DNA from: Xanthomonas hydrangeae
GTDB taxonomy: Bacteria; Pseudomonadota; Gammaproteobacteria; Xanthomonadales; Xanthomonadaceae
DNA length: 64,000 bases
Direction of reading: 5' to 3'
Assembly: GCA_905142475.1 (NCBI GenBank)
Contig: LR990730.1
Location: forward strand, 620,001 to 684,000
Under the pieces are notes generated by a model. The model was not told the origin of the DNA and did no database searches. It saw nothing but the letters and a program-made list of their open reading frames with translations. This document shows positions 38,046 to 47,719 of the stretch, piece by piece. A program made the position numbers and the translations under genes. The number at the start of each line of letters is the position of its first letter. Position 1 is the stretch's first letter.

Positions 38046-39036
38046 GTGGAGTCTCCGACATGCTGAGGATCTGCACGCCGAGATGTTCGCCCACCGCCAG
38101 CAGCCTGCCGATGCCGATGGTCTGGCCATAGACGACCAGACGGATGTCGGCCTGATCCACCGGCACCGACAGCTCGAGGATCTGGCCGGGCTGCAGGCCC
38201 GACAGCACCGACAGCGATAACGCAAGTTGGTCCACTTCCAGATGGACAGGCAGTTCCAGTGCCGCCACATCGGTGGTGGACGGCGAGGGATCGGACTCGG
38301 GCGTATCGTGCTGCATGGTGGGTGCGGTCTCCAGAATCATCTGTTGCGGGTTCAGGCGTACCGGAGCGCGCAACAGCGCACCTCCGGGGATGCCCCAGAG
38401 CAACTCGCCGCTGCGCACCGGAGCCGGGCCAAGCGCGTGCAGCAGCACATCGCCAGGGCGCAGCGATTGCAGCAGCGCCGCCGCTGCCGTGCGCTGGCCG
38501 ATGCGCAGGCGCGTGCTCAGCTGCAGTGCGCCCAGCCAGGCCGGCAGTGGCGATGGTGTCGCCAGCGCAGCGGTCGCGGTGTGCAGCGCGGCAAGCAGCA
38601 GTGGGCTGGCGGTCTCCGCGACCGCGTCGATGTCGCCCAGCGTGATGCCGAGATCGAGGCAATTGGCCGCATCCGCGCAGCGCTCGAAGGCGACGACCTC
38701 GGCAGTACCCAGGCCGAGCGGTGCGAAGGCGTGCAGCGCATCGCTCAGCAGCACACCGGCGATCGCGGTGCGCAGGGCGTCATCGGCTTCGTTCAACAGC
38801 AGCGCCAGGCCATCGCGTGCAGCGATCCGCAACTCCAGGCTGCCGCTATCGAACTGCAGCTGCAGGCGCGCCGCCTCCGCTGCACGGATGCCGCGGCGTT
38901 GCGCGGTGAAGCCGCAGCGCTGCGCGGTGCGCGGGTCGCACAGCACTCTGCCGAGCTGCGCGCGTGCAGCAGGCACGTGGGTCAGCGCTTGCGACAAGTT
39001 GCGTGCCGGTGGCGTCGGGCTCGGCTCGATTGACAA
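38032..39036 (-). CDS. hrcQ: T3S cytoplasmic-ring protein HrcQ (SctQ)
   Basis: 334 residues. The C-terminal SPOA domain (about 255-325, DQLALSLSVLSGLQPGQILEL) is the conserved part of SctQ/FliN proteins; the N-terminal part is less conserved. It forms the sorting platform with HrpB4 and HrcL. The start is a TTG (39036) with GAGGG upstream; no in-frame ATG sits nearby. A perfect PIP box in the 3' part of hpaC probably drives the hrcQ operon. Confidence 0.93.
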   Translation of the reverse strand: MSIEPSPTPPARNLSQALTHVPAARAQLGRVLCDPRTAQRCGFTAQRRGIRAAEAARLQLQFDSGSLELRIAARDGLALLLNEADDALRTAIAGVLLSDALHAFAPLGLGTAEVVAFERCADAANCLDLGITLGDIDAVAETASPLLLAALHTATAALATPSPLPAWLGALQLSTRLRIGQRTAAAALLQSLRPGDVLLHALGPAPVRSGELLWGIPGGALLRAPVRLNPQQMILETAPTMQHDTPESDPSPSTTDVAALELPVHLEVDQLALSLSVLSGLQPGQILELSVPVDQADIRLVVYGQTIGIGRLLAVGEHLGVQILSMSETPHADA

Positions 39037-39075
39037 AGCGGGGTCCCTCGATGTGGCTGTTCTGCATGTGCGGCG

Positions 39076-39711
39076 CTAGATGACCTCGACGCTGATCTGA
39101 AGCGTGTCGCTTAGCGCAGCCTTCAATGCGGTATCCAGACGCTTTCTTCCATTGCAAAGTACCTCGCGCGTCTCCGGCGAGCCGCTGTCGAAGCGAAGCG
39201 ATAGCTGGTCTGGCGAAAGGCGCAGGAACAGCGTGGTCTTCGGCAGGATGTCGTGGTTGATCTCCAGCCATGCCTCCCAGATCCCTGCGCCGCGTACCGG
39301 CGTGGCGTTGCAAAACTCGGCCACCCGCAGCGCGATGTGGTGGATGGCCATCTGCGCGCGTTGGGTGCGGATCCACTCGGCGGCGATCTGCCGACCCAAG
39401 GCGTCGCTGTCGTCGCCTCGGGCGATCTGTCCACGATTGCCGTCATCCAGGCAGGGGGGCGCGCTTGGCAGCGGCGCAGCGTCGTAACCGTCGCTGGCAG
39501 CAGCTTCCGCGTCGGGTAGCGGCGGAGCGTCGTCGCCATCCTCCGGCACCACCATGTCCGGCAATCCGGGCAGCACGCTGCTCAGGCGTCGGCGCAGTTG
39601 CATGAAGCTGACACGCTGCGTCGCACGCACCGGTGGGGGCGCTGCGTGCGGCTGCAGCGGTGCGCCGGCAATCGGCAGGATGCGCACGTGGCGGACCGGT
39701 GGCTTGCGCAT
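39076..39711 (-). CDS. hpaC: T3S substrate-specificity switch protein HpaC (HpaP)
   Basis: 211 residues. Pro-rich N-terminus, acidic middle, and a conserved C-terminal domain (about 110-211) with GIWEAWLEINHDILPKTTLF and an ending like that of SctP-type switch proteins. HpaC controls the change from early (HrpB2) to late substrates through the HrcU cytoplasmic domain. The ATG shares a base with the hrcV stop. It contains an internal PIP box for the downstream hrcQ. Confidence 0.92.
   Translation of the reverse strand: MRKPPVRHVRILPIAGAPLQPHAAPPPVRATQRVSFMQLRRRLSSVLPGLPDMVVPEDGDDAPPLPDAEAAASDGYDAAPLPSAPPCLDDGNRGQIARGDDSDALGRQIAAEWIRTQRAQMAIHHIALRVAEFCNATPVRGAGIWEAWLEINHDILPKTTLFLRLSPDQLSLRFDSGSPETREVLCNGRKRLDTALKAALSDTLQISVEVI
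39193..39217 (-). promoter_or_regulatory. Perfect PIP box inside hpaC, for the hrcQ operon
   Basis: Minus-strand TTCGC-N15-TTCGC, about 157 bp before the hrcQ start, with a -10-like TACTTT 31 bases downstream. This indicates a separate hrcQ-hrcR-hrcS-hpaA-hrcD transcript. Confidence 0.88.
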
Positions 39712-41633
39712 CAGGCCACCACTCTGCCGATCGGCTGCAGCTGCACCTCTGCGCCCAGTTCCTGGAACGAATACACCTCCAGCCAGTTCAGGCGTGCCTC
39801 GATCATGCGGCGCACATAACGCCGCACGTCCATCGAGGCGACCACCGCCAGTGGATGCCGCGCCTGATCTTCGACGATGCGTTCCACCTGCTCGACGAGC
39901 TGATTGGCCTGCTCCGGTGGCAGGGCCAGAAAATTGCCGGCCGGTGTGGCGCGAATCGACTGCCGGATCAGCTGTTCCACCGCGTGGTCGAGCATCACCG
40001 CAGGCAGCTGCCCGGTGCCTGCGGTCGCGGTGTGCGCAAGATAGCGGCCGAGATCGCAGCGCACATACTCAGTGAGCATCAGCAGATCCTTTTCCTTCGG
40101 TCCCCACACCACCAGGCTCTCCAGGATGCTCTTGATGTTGCGCACCGGGATGCGCTCCTCCAGCAGCCGCCGCAACACATCGGCGATGCGCTGGGCGGGC
40201 ATGGCCTTGTTGACCTCTGCGACCAGCCCGGGATAGTCCGCGCCCACCTGTTCCAGCATCCACTGCGTCTCCTGGATGCCGACGAACAGATGCGCGCGTG
40301 CATGCAGCGGCGCGATGGCCTGCTGGGCCAGCGCTTTCGGCATGTCCGCCGTATCGCTCAACACGCTGCGGGTTTCCGGCACATCGTGGATCAACACTTC
40401 GTATTGCATGTCCTGCAGTGATTCGCTCTGCCAGATCGCGATCCCCGGAAACGGCAGGCCCAATAGCTCCACCAATTGCCGGCGCTCGCTTTCGATCGCC
40501 TGATCCAGCAGCGCCGGGTCGAGCCGCGCAGCCAGTTGTGGCGACAGCCGCATCGACAGGGGCGAGGCGAAATCCGGCGCGCTTTTGCGGATATGCGGCG
40601 CATCGCCCTTGGCGCCCTTGCGGCTGGTCGATGGCAGCGTGGGCTGATCGCTGCCGCTGACATCGCGCTGCTTGCGCCAGATCGTATAGCCGCCTGCGCC
40701 CACTGCCGCCGCCAGCAACAGGAACAGCAGTGCGGGAAATCCCGGAACGAACGCAAAGCAGGCCAGCAGGACGCTGGCTGCCAGCAAGGCGCGGGCATTG
40801 CTGGTGAGCTGGCGGCCGATGTCGAGTCCGAGCGAGCTGATCTTGGCCTCGTTCTCGTTGGCCACGCGGGTGATCATGACGCCGGCCGCCACCGAGATCA
40901 GCAGCGAGGCGATCTGCGACACCATCGCATCGCCGACCGACAGGATCGCAAAGCGGTTGGCCGCTTCGCCTGCGCTCATGCCGTGGTAGGTCACGCCCAC
41001 CACGATGCCGGCCAGGATGTTCACCATGGTGATCACCAGGCCGGCGATGGCGTCGCCCTTGACGAATTTCATGGCGCCATCCATGCCGCCGTGCAGTTGA
41101 CTCTCGATGGCCAGCCGCGCGCGTTTGCGGCGTGCTTCGTCTGCGGTCAGGTTGCCGCCGCGCAGGTCGGCATCGATGCTCATCTGCTTGCCGGGCATCG
41201 CATCCAGCGTGAAGCGCGCACCGACTTCCGCCACGCGCTCGGAGCCCTTGGCGATCACGATGAACTGCACCGTGGTGATGATCAGGAACACCACCAGGCC
41301 CACCACCAGGTTGCCGCCGACCACCAGCTCGCCAAAGCTCTCGATGATGTGGCCGGCCTCGGCATGCAGCAGGATCGATTTTGTCGACGCGATGTTCAAC
41401 GACAGCCGCAGCAGCGTGGTGAACAGCAGCAACGAGGGAAACGACGACAGCGAGATCGAGTCGGGCACATACATCGTGACCATCAGCAACACCACGCTCA
41501 AGGTGATGTTGATGCCCAGCAGCGTATCGATGAGCGGGGTGGGCAGCGGCAGGATCATCAGGCCGATGACCGCCACCACCAAGGCGGCGATCGCCACCTC
41601 ACCGGTGTATGAGAAATACCGTGTCAGGCGCAT
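39711..41633 (-). CDS. hrcV: T3S export gate protein HrcV (SctV)
   Basis: 640 residues, normal for SctV. The N-terminal half has about eight transmembrane helices and the FHIPEP-family blocks (such as RFTLDAMPGKQMSIDADLR); the C-terminal cytosolic half (from about 330) forms the nonameric ring that binds substrates and chaperones. It ends with ELGAEVQLQPIGRVVA. It is 8 bp downstream of hrcU. Confidence 0.97.
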   Translation of the reverse strand: MRLTRYFSYTGEVAIAALVVAVIGLMILPLPTPLIDTLLGINITLSVVLLMVTMYVPDSISLSSFPSLLLFTTLLRLSLNIASTKSILLHAEAGHIIESFGELVVGGNLVVGLVVFLIITTVQFIVIAKGSERVAEVGARFTLDAMPGKQMSIDADLRGGNLTADEARRKRARLAIESQLHGGMDGAMKFVKGDAIAGLVITMVNILAGIVVGVTYHGMSAGEAANRFAILSVGDAMVSQIASLLISVAAGVMITRVANENEAKISSLGLDIGRQLTSNARALLAASVLLACFAFVPGFPALLFLLLAAAVGAGGYTIWRKQRDVSGSDQPTLPSTSRKGAKGDAPHIRKSAPDFASPLSMRLSPQLAARLDPALLDQAIESERRQLVELLGLPFPGIAIWQSESLQDMQYEVLIHDVPETRSVLSDTADMPKALAQQAIAPLHARAHLFVGIQETQWMLEQVGADYPGLVAEVNKAMPAQRIADVLRRLLEERIPVRNIKSILESLVVWGPKEKDLLMLTEYVRCDLGRYLAHTATAGTGQLPAVMLDHAVEQLIRQSIRATPAGNFLALPPEQANQLVEQVERIVEDQARHPLAVVASMDVRRYVRRMIEARLNWLEVYSFQELGAEVQLQPIGRVVA

Positions 41634-41641
41634 GCCATCTC

Positions 41642-42715
41642 CTAGCAGGGCAGCGGACCGCTGCCGTCATCGTTGTCGCGGCCCAGCGCATCGACCCAGC
41701 GCAGCACCACCGCCACCGTTTCGAACAGCGATTCGGGAACCGCCTCGCCCAGTTCGACCTCATGCAGCGCACGCGCCAATGGCGGGTTCGCCACGATCGG
41801 AATGCCCTGATTGTGCGCATAGGCACGCAGTTCCAGTGCACCGTCGTCCACGCCCTTGGCAACCACTTGCGGCAGACCGAAGCCGTCCGGTTCGTAGGCC
41901 AGCGCGACGGCGTAATGGGTCGGGTTGACCACCATCACCTTGGCCTTGGCGACGCGCTCGCGCGGGTCGCCGAAGACCAGCTCCTTGGCGAATTCCTTGC
42001 GCTTTCCCTTCAATTCCGGATCGCCTTCGCTGTCCTTGTGCTCGCGCTTCTGCTCGTCCTTGCTCATGCGTTTGTCGCGAATGAACAGCCAGCGCTGCAC
42101 GCTCCAGTCCGCCGCGCCGACCAGCACGAATACCAGCGCCGCCAGGGCGCACAGGATGCCCAGCGCACGCCAGCCGATCTGGGCGATGTCAGCCGTTGGC
42201 TGGTAGGCGAGCCCGATGATCGTCGGCATCAGTGCGCGCAGGCCGTACCACAGCACCACGCCGATCACCGCGGCCTTGATGCCCAGCTTCAGCAGGTTGA
42301 TGAGACTTCGCAGCGAAAAGAGTTTCTTGACGCCGTTCACGGGATTGAGCGAATCGAACTTGGGCGTGACCGGTTTGAGCGAGGCATTGAGCCCGGTCTG
42401 TAGAAAAGTGCCGATCAATCCCGCGGCCAGGCAGGCCGCCACGAAGGGCAGCGTCAGCAACACGCCCTGGATGCCGACGCGACCGAGCGCACGGTGCAAG
42501 GCGGTGGCATCACGCGTATTGGCGGTAAAATCGAAACCGATCGACATCAAGGTCTGCAGGTGTTCGACAAAATAGCTGCCTGCCAGTTTCAGCACCAACA
42601 GCGCGGCCAGCAGCACCGCGGCGGCAGTGACATCCGGGCTGATCGGGACTTCCCCATCCCTGCGCGCATCCTGCAGTTTCTTTTCGGTCGGCTTCTCGGT
42701 CTTCTCATCCGACAT
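41642..42715 (-). CDS. hrcU: T3S switch/autoprotease HrcU (SctU)
   Basis: 357 residues: four transmembrane helices (about 30-210), then a cytosolic domain with the self-cleavage motif NPTH at 264-267. Cleavage after Asn264 is the conserved step in substrate switching by SctU/FlhB. The ATG at 42715 starts MSDEKTEKPTEKK, a conserved SctU beginning. First gene of the hrcU-hrcV-hpaC transcript, with a PIP box 70 bp upstream. Confidence 0.97.
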   Translation of the reverse strand: MSDEKTEKPTEKKLQDARRDGEVPISPDVTAAAVLLAALLVLKLAGSYFVEHLQTLMSIGFDFTANTRDATALHRALGRVGIQGVLLTLPFVAACLAAGLIGTFLQTGLNASLKPVTPKFDSLNPVNGVKKLFSLRSLINLLKLGIKAAVIGVVLWYGLRALMPTIIGLAYQPTADIAQIGWRALGILCALAALVFVLVGAADWSVQRWLFIRDKRMSKDEQKREHKDSEGDPELKGKRKEFAKELVFGDPRERVAKAKVMVVNPTHYAVALAYEPDGFGLPQVVAKGVDDGALELRAYAHNQGIPIVANPPLARALHEVELGEAVPESLFETVAVVLRWVDALGRDNDDGSGPLPC

Positions 42716-42784
42716 GGCGATCTCCGGCCGCTGTTGCTGCACGCCGATTCTGGGCGAGCCGTCGCCGGACGATCCGTTTCCAAG

Positions 42785-42809
42785 GCGAACGTATGCATGG
42801 GTGTACGAA
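42785..42809 (-). promoter_or_regulatory. PIP box for hrcU
   Basis: Minus-strand TTCGT-N15-TTCGC, with a -10-like CAGAAT 32 bases downstream that fits YANNRT. It is back-to-back with the hrpB1 PIP box in the hrcU-hrpB1 divergent region. Confidence 0.85.
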
Positions 42810-42823
42810 GCACGATCTGTTTG

Positions 42824-42848
42824 TTCGCGATGGTATTCCGATGTTCGC
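42824..42848 (+). promoter_or_regulatory. Perfect PIP box for hrpB1
   Basis: TTCGC-N15-TTCGC followed 30 bases later by TACGTT, about 80 bp before the hrpB1 ATG. It should drive the hrpB1-to-hrcC operon. Confidence 0.92.
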
Positions 42849-42927
42849 TTCTGAAAGGTCTTCGTTGGCGACGACGCGTACGTTACGCACGCATGCTGTC
42901 CACAGCCATTGAACGACGAGGTGCGGT

Positions 42928-43383
42928 ATGGAAAAGATTGAATGTCCCGGTTCGGTCGTGAGCGGGCTGATCGAACTGATCACGGTCGGGCTGACCCACG
43001 AAAAACTCGAAGAGGCCGCAGCGGTGCTGGCCGCCGTGCGGGTACTGCGGCCGGAGTTGAAGGCGCTGGATACCTTCGATGCCTGGATTGCGATCAAGCG
43101 CGGCAGTTATCTGGAGGGCGCGCGCCTGCTGCGTGAGTTGGAGGCCGATGCCGATTCCAAGCCGTTGTGCAAGGCCTTGTACGCGTGTTGCCTGTTTGCG
43201 GTGGGCGACCCGTCGTGGCATGGCATTGCAGACGGTCTGATCGAAGAGGATGCCGATGCCGACGCCGTTGGCCTGGTCAAGGCGCTGTCAGGACGCTACA
43301 TCCCGGCACCCGCGCCGCTGGAAGCGGCGGCCGAATCCGCCGCGCCGATGGAAGTTCCCAACGCCCAGTATCTGCGCGCCTGA
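42928..43383 (+). CDS. hrpB1: Periplasmic T3S component HrpB1
   Basis: 151 residues, helical with TPR-like pattern (EKLEEAAAVLAAVRVLRPELKALD), the size of HrpB1 (HrpK family of hrp2 systems). In X. euvesicatoria it is periplasmic and binds peptidoglycan, aiding assembly of the secretion apparatus and pilus. It is the first gene of the rightward operon. Confidence 0.94.
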   Translation: MEKIECPGSVVSGLIELITVGLTHEKLEEAAAVLAAVRVLRPELKALDTFDAWIAIKRGSYLEGARLLRELEADADSKPLCKALYACCLFAVGDPSWHGIADGLIEEDADADAVGLVKALSGRYIPAPAPLEAAAESAAPMEVPNAQYLRA

Positions 43384-43415
43384 TCCGGACCCACACCCAG
43401 CCTGCGGAACATGTC

Positions 43416-43808
43416 ATGACGCTCATTCCTCCTGTCCCAGCGATCACGGCCAGTACCGGCCTGTCCACGCCAGCGGTGTCGCCGACGGCGGCGCCGAACC
43501 AGGCGCTCGTCAACCGCTTCCAGGCGCTGATGCAGTCCTCCAGCCCGTTGCCGCCAGCCATGCAGCGTGTCGGCGAGCCGAGCATGATGAGCCGCATGGT
43601 CGACGTGCAGAACGATGGCGTGCGCAGCATTACCGAGCATATCGATGCCTTCAGCATGCAGGCGCCGACCATGGGCCTGCAGGAAATGGCCTCGCAACAA
43701 ATGAAGTTGATGCACGAGCTGACGATGGTCGGCTTCAACCTCAATGTCAGCGTTGGCGTGGCGCAGTCGGGCAAGAACGCCGTGCAGACGCTGTTCAAGA
43801 ACCAATAG
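43416..43808 (+). CDS. hrpB2: T3S inner-rod/early substrate HrpB2
   Basis: 130 residues. The conserved C-terminal region includes [30 protein letters not shown] sequence (around 105-130), typical of HrpB2 and related SctI-like rods. It is an early T3S substrate needed for pilus formation; HpaC represses its export later. The ATG at 43416 is 30 bp after the hrpB1 stop. Confidence 0.94.
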   Translation: MTLIPPVPAITASTGLSTPAVSPTAAPNQALVNRFQALMQSSSPLPPAMQRVGEPSMMSRMVDVQNDGVRSITEHIDAFSMQAPTMGLQEMASQQMKLMHELTMVGFNLNVSVGVAQSGKNAVQTLFKNQ

Positions 43809-43809
43809 C

Positions 43810-44574
43810 ATGCGAAAGCTCAGATATCTGGTGGTGTTGCTGCTCGCACTGCTGCTGTCTGGCTGCGACCAGCAGCTCTATTCCGGGCTGACCGAGAACG
43901 ACGCCAACGACATGCTGGCCGTGCTGCTGACGGCCGGTGTGGATGCGGAAAAGCTCACGCCCGATGACGGCAAGACCTGGGCGGTCAACGCGCCGCACGA
44001 TCAGGTGGCGTACGCGTTGAACGTGCTGCGCACGCATGGCATGCCGCGTGAGCGGCACGCCAATCTCGGCGAGATGTTCAAAAAAGACGGCCTGATCTCC
44101 ACACCCACCGAAGAACGCGTGCGCTTCATCTACGGCGTGTCGCAGCAACTGTCGCAGACCTTGTCGAATATCGATGGCGTGATCGCGGCCGATGTGCAGA
44201 TCGTGCTTCCCAACAACGACCCGCTGTCCACCTCGGTCAAACCCTCCAGCGCTGCGGTGTTCATCAAGTTTCGCGTCGGCAGCGATCTGACCAGCCTGGT
44301 ACCCAGCATCAAGACCCTGGTGATGCACAGCGTGGAAGGACTGACCTACGAAAACGTCAGCGTCACGCTGGTGCCGGGCGGGGCGGAGAGCGATGCGCAG
44401 CTCTCTGTATCGGCGCCTGCGCGCGCATGGCCGTGGCCGTGGCTGGCCGGATGCGCGCTGGCGCTGTGCGTGGCGATTGCTGCGGCAGCGCTGTATTGGT
44501 GGCCGAGCGCCGATGCACGCCGCTGGGGCGGCTGGCAGCGCCTGCGCGCGTTGTCCAGAAAACATGCTGGGTGA
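43810..44574 (+). CDS. hrcJ: T3S basal-body lipoprotein HrcJ (SctJ)
   Basis: 254 residues: lipoprotein signal with lipobox LLSGC (Cys19), two periplasmic ring-building domains ([18 protein letters not shown] onwards), and a C-terminal transmembrane helix (about 218-240). This is the YscJ/SctJ layout forming the inner-membrane ring with HrcD. The ATG is one base after the hrpB2 stop. Confidence 0.97.
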   Translation: MRKLRYLVVLLLALLLSGCDQQLYSGLTENDANDMLAVLLTAGVDAEKLTPDDGKTWAVNAPHDQVAYALNVLRTHGMPRERHANLGEMFKKDGLISTPTEERVRFIYGVSQQLSQTLSNIDGVIAADVQIVLPNNDPLSTSVKPSSAAVFIKFRVGSDLTSLVPSIKTLVMHSVEGLTYENVSVTLVPGGAESDAQLSVSAPARAWPWPWLAGCALALCVAIAAAALYWWPSADARRWGGWQRLRALSRKHAG

Positions 44575-44583
44575 GGCCGGCAG

Positions 44584-45213
44584 ATGGACAAGGCACGCAT
44601 CGACAACGCGGCACGGTGGCTTCAGCGATGGACGGCGGCCGTGCGCGAGCTGGCGCAATCGCTGGAGGCAGAGCGTGTGGCGCACTGGCTGGGTCCGGTC
44701 GCTGCGTTGGGCTGGGAACGGGCACCGGTGCAGCGCCGTGTGCGCGTGATCCAGGCCTGGTCGGGATGCGCGCGCATGCAGGTTTCGGCGCTGGATCCGC
44801 TGGCCAATCGGCTGGTCGTGCTCGCGCCGGATCTGCTCGCCAAGGTGTTGATGAGCCGCGCCGTGTTTTCGCGCGCACTGGCGCTGCGCCGCTGTATCGA
44901 ACGCGAGCGCCTGACCTGGTTCGAGCAGCGTGTCGGGCCGGTTGTGCTTGAGCATGTGCGCCATCGCGCAGTCACCGGCATGACAGTGCCGCTGTTGCCG
45001 CGCGATGCCGAGCACGCGGCATGGATCGGCGATGGCTGGCGTCGCATGCAGGCCGATGGTGCCTGGCCAGACCCCTGTATCGCCAAGGTGCTGGCGCTGT
45101 CCTTGCCGTTGGGTGCTGCCAAGGTGACGCCCATCGCGGCAGATGGCGCGAGCGCTGCGTTTCTGCAGGCGCTGCCTACCTTGTTGCCGGAGCTGCCATG
45201 CGTCTTTGGCTGA
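44584..45213 (+). CDS. hrpB4: T3S sorting-platform protein HrpB4 (SctK-like)
   Basis: 209 residues, Trp/Arg-rich, soluble, the size and position of HrpB4. It is an accessory cytoplasmic component thought to match SctK, linking HrcD to HrcQ. It has no recognised enzymatic motif. It ends 16 bases inside hrcL. Confidence 0.9.
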   Translation: MDKARIDNAARWLQRWTAAVRELAQSLEAERVAHWLGPVAALGWERAPVQRRVRVIQAWSGCARMQVSALDPLANRLVVLAPDLLAKVLMSRAVFSRALALRRCIERERLTWFEQRVGPVVLEHVRHRAVTGMTVPLLPRDAEHAAWIGDGWRRMQADGAWPDPCIAKVLALSLPLGAAKVTPIAADGASAAFLQALPTLLPELPCVFG

Positions 45214-45899
45214 GGTCCACACCGGAGGCAGTCGGCCTGGACTGCGAGGTCATCCCACGCGAGGCCTTGGCCTGTGTGCTGGAACTGGACGCAGCGACTG
45301 CACAGGTGCACGCGCGATGCGCGCAGACGCTGGCGGACGCCCAGACGCGTGTGCAGGCGCTGATCGACGACGCCCAACAACAGGCCGAGACGATCCTCCA
45401 GGATGCCCAGGACAAGGCCGAGCGCAGTGCACGCCTGGGCTATGCAGCCGGGCTGCGCCGTCAGCTCGACGCGTGGAACGAGCGCGGCGTGCGGCATGCC
45501 TTCGCGGCCGAGGACGCCGCGCAGCGCGCCCGCGCGCGTCTGGCCAAGATCGTCGCGCACGCTTGCGAACAGGTCCTCTACGGGCATGATCCCGCTGCGC
45601 TGTACGCGCGCGCCGCACAGGCGTTGGACGGCGCCCTGGACGAGGCGAAAGCGCTGCGGGTCAGCGTGCATCCCGATGCGCTGGACGACGCACGGCGCGC
45701 CTTCGATGCGGCCGCCGCGGCCGCAGGCTGGGCCATGCCGGTGGAACTGTGCGGCGATGCGACGCTAGCCTTGGGTGCCTGCGTGTGCGAATGGGATACC
45801 GGCGTGTTCGAGACCGATCTGCGCGATCAGCTGCGCAGCCTGCAGCGGGTCATCCGCCGCGTGCTGGCCGCACCACAGGCGGTGCCGGATGTCTACTGA
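45198..45899 (+). CDS. hrcL: T3S ATPase stator HrcL (HrpB5, SctL)
   Basis: 233 residues with a long Ala/Gln/Asp-rich coiled coil (about 40-90, [16 protein letters not shown]) and a conserved C-terminal domain, as in FliH/SctL. It binds and regulates the HrcN ATPase. ATG 45198 lies inside hrpB4, and the stop lies inside hrcN. Confidence 0.93.
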   Translation: MRLWLRSTPEAVGLDCEVIPREALACVLELDAATAQVHARCAQTLADAQTRVQALIDDAQQQAETILQDAQDKAERSARLGYAAGLRRQLDAWNERGVRHAFAAEDAAQRARARLAKIVAHACEQVLYGHDPAALYARAAQALDGALDEAKALRVSVHPDALDDARRAFDAAAAAAGWAMPVELCGDATLALGACVCEWDTGVFETDLRDQLRSLQRVIRRVLAAPQAVPDVY

Positions 45900-47217
45900 G
45901 ATGCCGGTGCTGGAGGCCACGCTCGAGCGCGAACTGGCTGCGCTGGCCTTCGGTCGTCGCTACGGCAAGGTGGTCGAGGTGATCGGCACCATGCTCAAGG
46001 TCGCCGGGGTGCAGGTCAGCCTGGGCGAGGTATGCGAGTTGCGCCAGCGCGACGGCACGCTGTTGCAACGTGCCGAGGTGGTGGGCTTCAGCCGCCATCT
46101 CGCCTTGCTGGCGCCGTTTGGCGAGCTGGTGGGCTTGTCGCGCGAGACGCGCGTGATCGGATCGGGGCACCCACTGGCGGTGCCGGTCGGGTCGGCGTTG
46201 CTGGGGCGCGTACTCGATGGCCTGGGTGAGCCGGCGGACGGCCGGGGGCCGGTCGCCGGCGACGGCTGGGTGCAGATCCAGGCACAGGCGCCGGATCCGA
46301 TGCGCCGGCGCCTGATCGAACAGCCGCTACCGACCGGTGTGCGTATCGTCGATGGCCTGATGACGCTGGGCGAAGGCCAGCGCATGGGCATTTTCGCCGC
46401 AGCCGGCGTGGGCAAGAGCACCTTGATGGGGATGTTCGCGCGCGGCACGCAGTGCGACGTCAACGTGATCGTGCTGATCGGAGAACGCGGGCGCGAAGTG
46501 CGTGAATTCATCGAGATGATTCTTGGCCCAGACGGTCTGGCGCGCAGCGTGGTGGTGTGCGCGACTTCCGATCGCTCCTCCATCGAGCGCGCCAAGGCCG
46601 CCTATGTCGGCACCGCCATCGCCGAATACTTTCGCGATCAGGGCATGCGCGTTCTGCTGATGATGGACTCGCTGACACGCTTTGCCCGCGCGCAACGCGA
46701 GATCGGCCTGGCCGCCGGCGAGCCCCCCACGCGGCGCGGCTTCCCGCCGTCGGTGTTTGCCGAGTTGCCACGCCTGCTCGAACGTGCCGGCATGGGCGAG
46801 ACGGGCTCGATCACCGCGTTTTACACCGTGCTGGCAGAGGACGACACCGGCAGCGATCCGATCGCCGAAGAGGTGCGCGGCATCCTGGATGGCCATCTGA
46901 TTCTGTCGCGTGAGATCGCCGCCAAGAACCAGTATCCGGCCATCGATGTGCTGGGAAGCCTGAGCCGGGTGATGAGCCAGATCGTGTCTGCCGAGCAACG
47001 CCAGTACGCCGGCCAGCTGCGGCGCCTGCTGGCCAAGTACAACGAGGTGGAGACCTTGCTGCAGGTCGGCGAGTACCGCCAGGGCAGCGATGCGGTCGCC
47101 GACGAGGCGATCGCCAGGATCGATGCGATTCGCGATTTCCTCAGCCAGTCCACCGATCAGCTCAGCGACTATGACGCCACCCTGGAGCAGCTTGCCGGCG
47201 TGATCGACGATGCGTGA
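45889..47217 (+). CDS. hrcN: T3S ATPase HrcN (SctN)
   Basis: 442 residues. Walker A GVGKST at 173-178, Walker B near [18 protein letters not shown], and the FliI/SctN signature region [13 protein letters not shown]. It detaches chaperones and unfolds substrates at the export gate; HpaB docks here. The true start is the ATG at 45889, overlapping hrcL, not the upstream frame extension. Confidence 0.98.
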   Translation: MSTEMPVLEATLERELAALAFGRRYGKVVEVIGTMLKVAGVQVSLGEVCELRQRDGTLLQRAEVVGFSRHLALLAPFGELVGLSRETRVIGSGHPLAVPVGSALLGRVLDGLGEPADGRGPVAGDGWVQIQAQAPDPMRRRLIEQPLPTGVRIVDGLMTLGEGQRMGIFAAAGVGKSTLMGMFARGTQCDVNVIVLIGERGREVREFIEMILGPDGLARSVVVCATSDRSSIERAKAAYVGTAIAEYFRDQGMRVLLMMDSLTRFARAQREIGLAAGEPPTRRGFPPSVFAELPRLLERAGMGETGSITAFYTVLAEDDTGSDPIAEEVRGILDGHLILSREIAAKNQYPAIDVLGSLSRVMSQIVSAEQRQYAGQLRRLLAKYNEVETLLQVGEYRQGSDAVADEAIARIDAIRDFLSQSTDQLSDYDATLEQLAGVIDDA

Positions 47218-47719
47218 GCGTGCCGGCACCTGGGCGACGTTGCAGCAGTTGAAGACGCGCCGTTACCAGCGGATGCAGGAGCGCCTGAGCGACTGCAGGC
47301 GGGCGCTGGAGCAGTGCGACCGCGAGCGCGCCAGTTGCAGTCAGCAGGCCAACGCCTGCACCACGCGCCTGGAGGCGTTCGATACCACGCTGGCCGACAA
47401 GGCCGGCGCGGGTGAGCCGATCGGCATCGAGGCGATCCTGCAGCACCAGCGCTTCCGCACCGTGCTGGAAGAGCGCTGCCGCGCCGCAGAGCAGGCGCTG
47501 GTCGCAGCGACGCAGGCGTTGCAGAGCGCACGCGATGAGGCCGCAACAGTGCAGCAGACAGTGAGCAAGCTGCAGGCGCAGGCGGATGTGTACGCGGAAA
47601 ACGCCGCCCGCGCGCAGCGTGCCTGGCAAGCCCAACGCGAAGCGGCCGAAGAGGAAGACGCGATCGACGCCTTGCTCGGGCTGCGGCTGCATCGTGCCGC
47701 GCGCGGAGTGGAGCAATGA
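47210..47719 (+). CDS. hrpB7: T3S stalk protein HrpB7 (SctO-like)
   Basis: 169 residues, nearly all coiled coil (repeated Gln/Glu/Arg/Ala heptads), matching the SctO/FliJ stalk that links the ATPase to HrcV. It overlaps hrcN at its start and hrcT at its end (ATGA). Confidence 0.9.
   Translation: MRERAGTWATLQQLKTRRYQRMQERLSDCRRALEQCDRERASCSQQANACTTRLEAFDTTLADKAGAGEPIGIEAILQHQRFRTVLEERCRAAEQALVAATQALQSARDEAATVQQTVSKLQAQADVYAENAARAQRAWQAQREAAEEEDAIDALLGLRLHRAARGVEQ

Noticed and set aside
43795..45222. 475-codon minus-strand frame opposite hrcJ-hrpB4
   Set aside because: Antisense shadow over two recognised T3S genes with tight operon overlaps.
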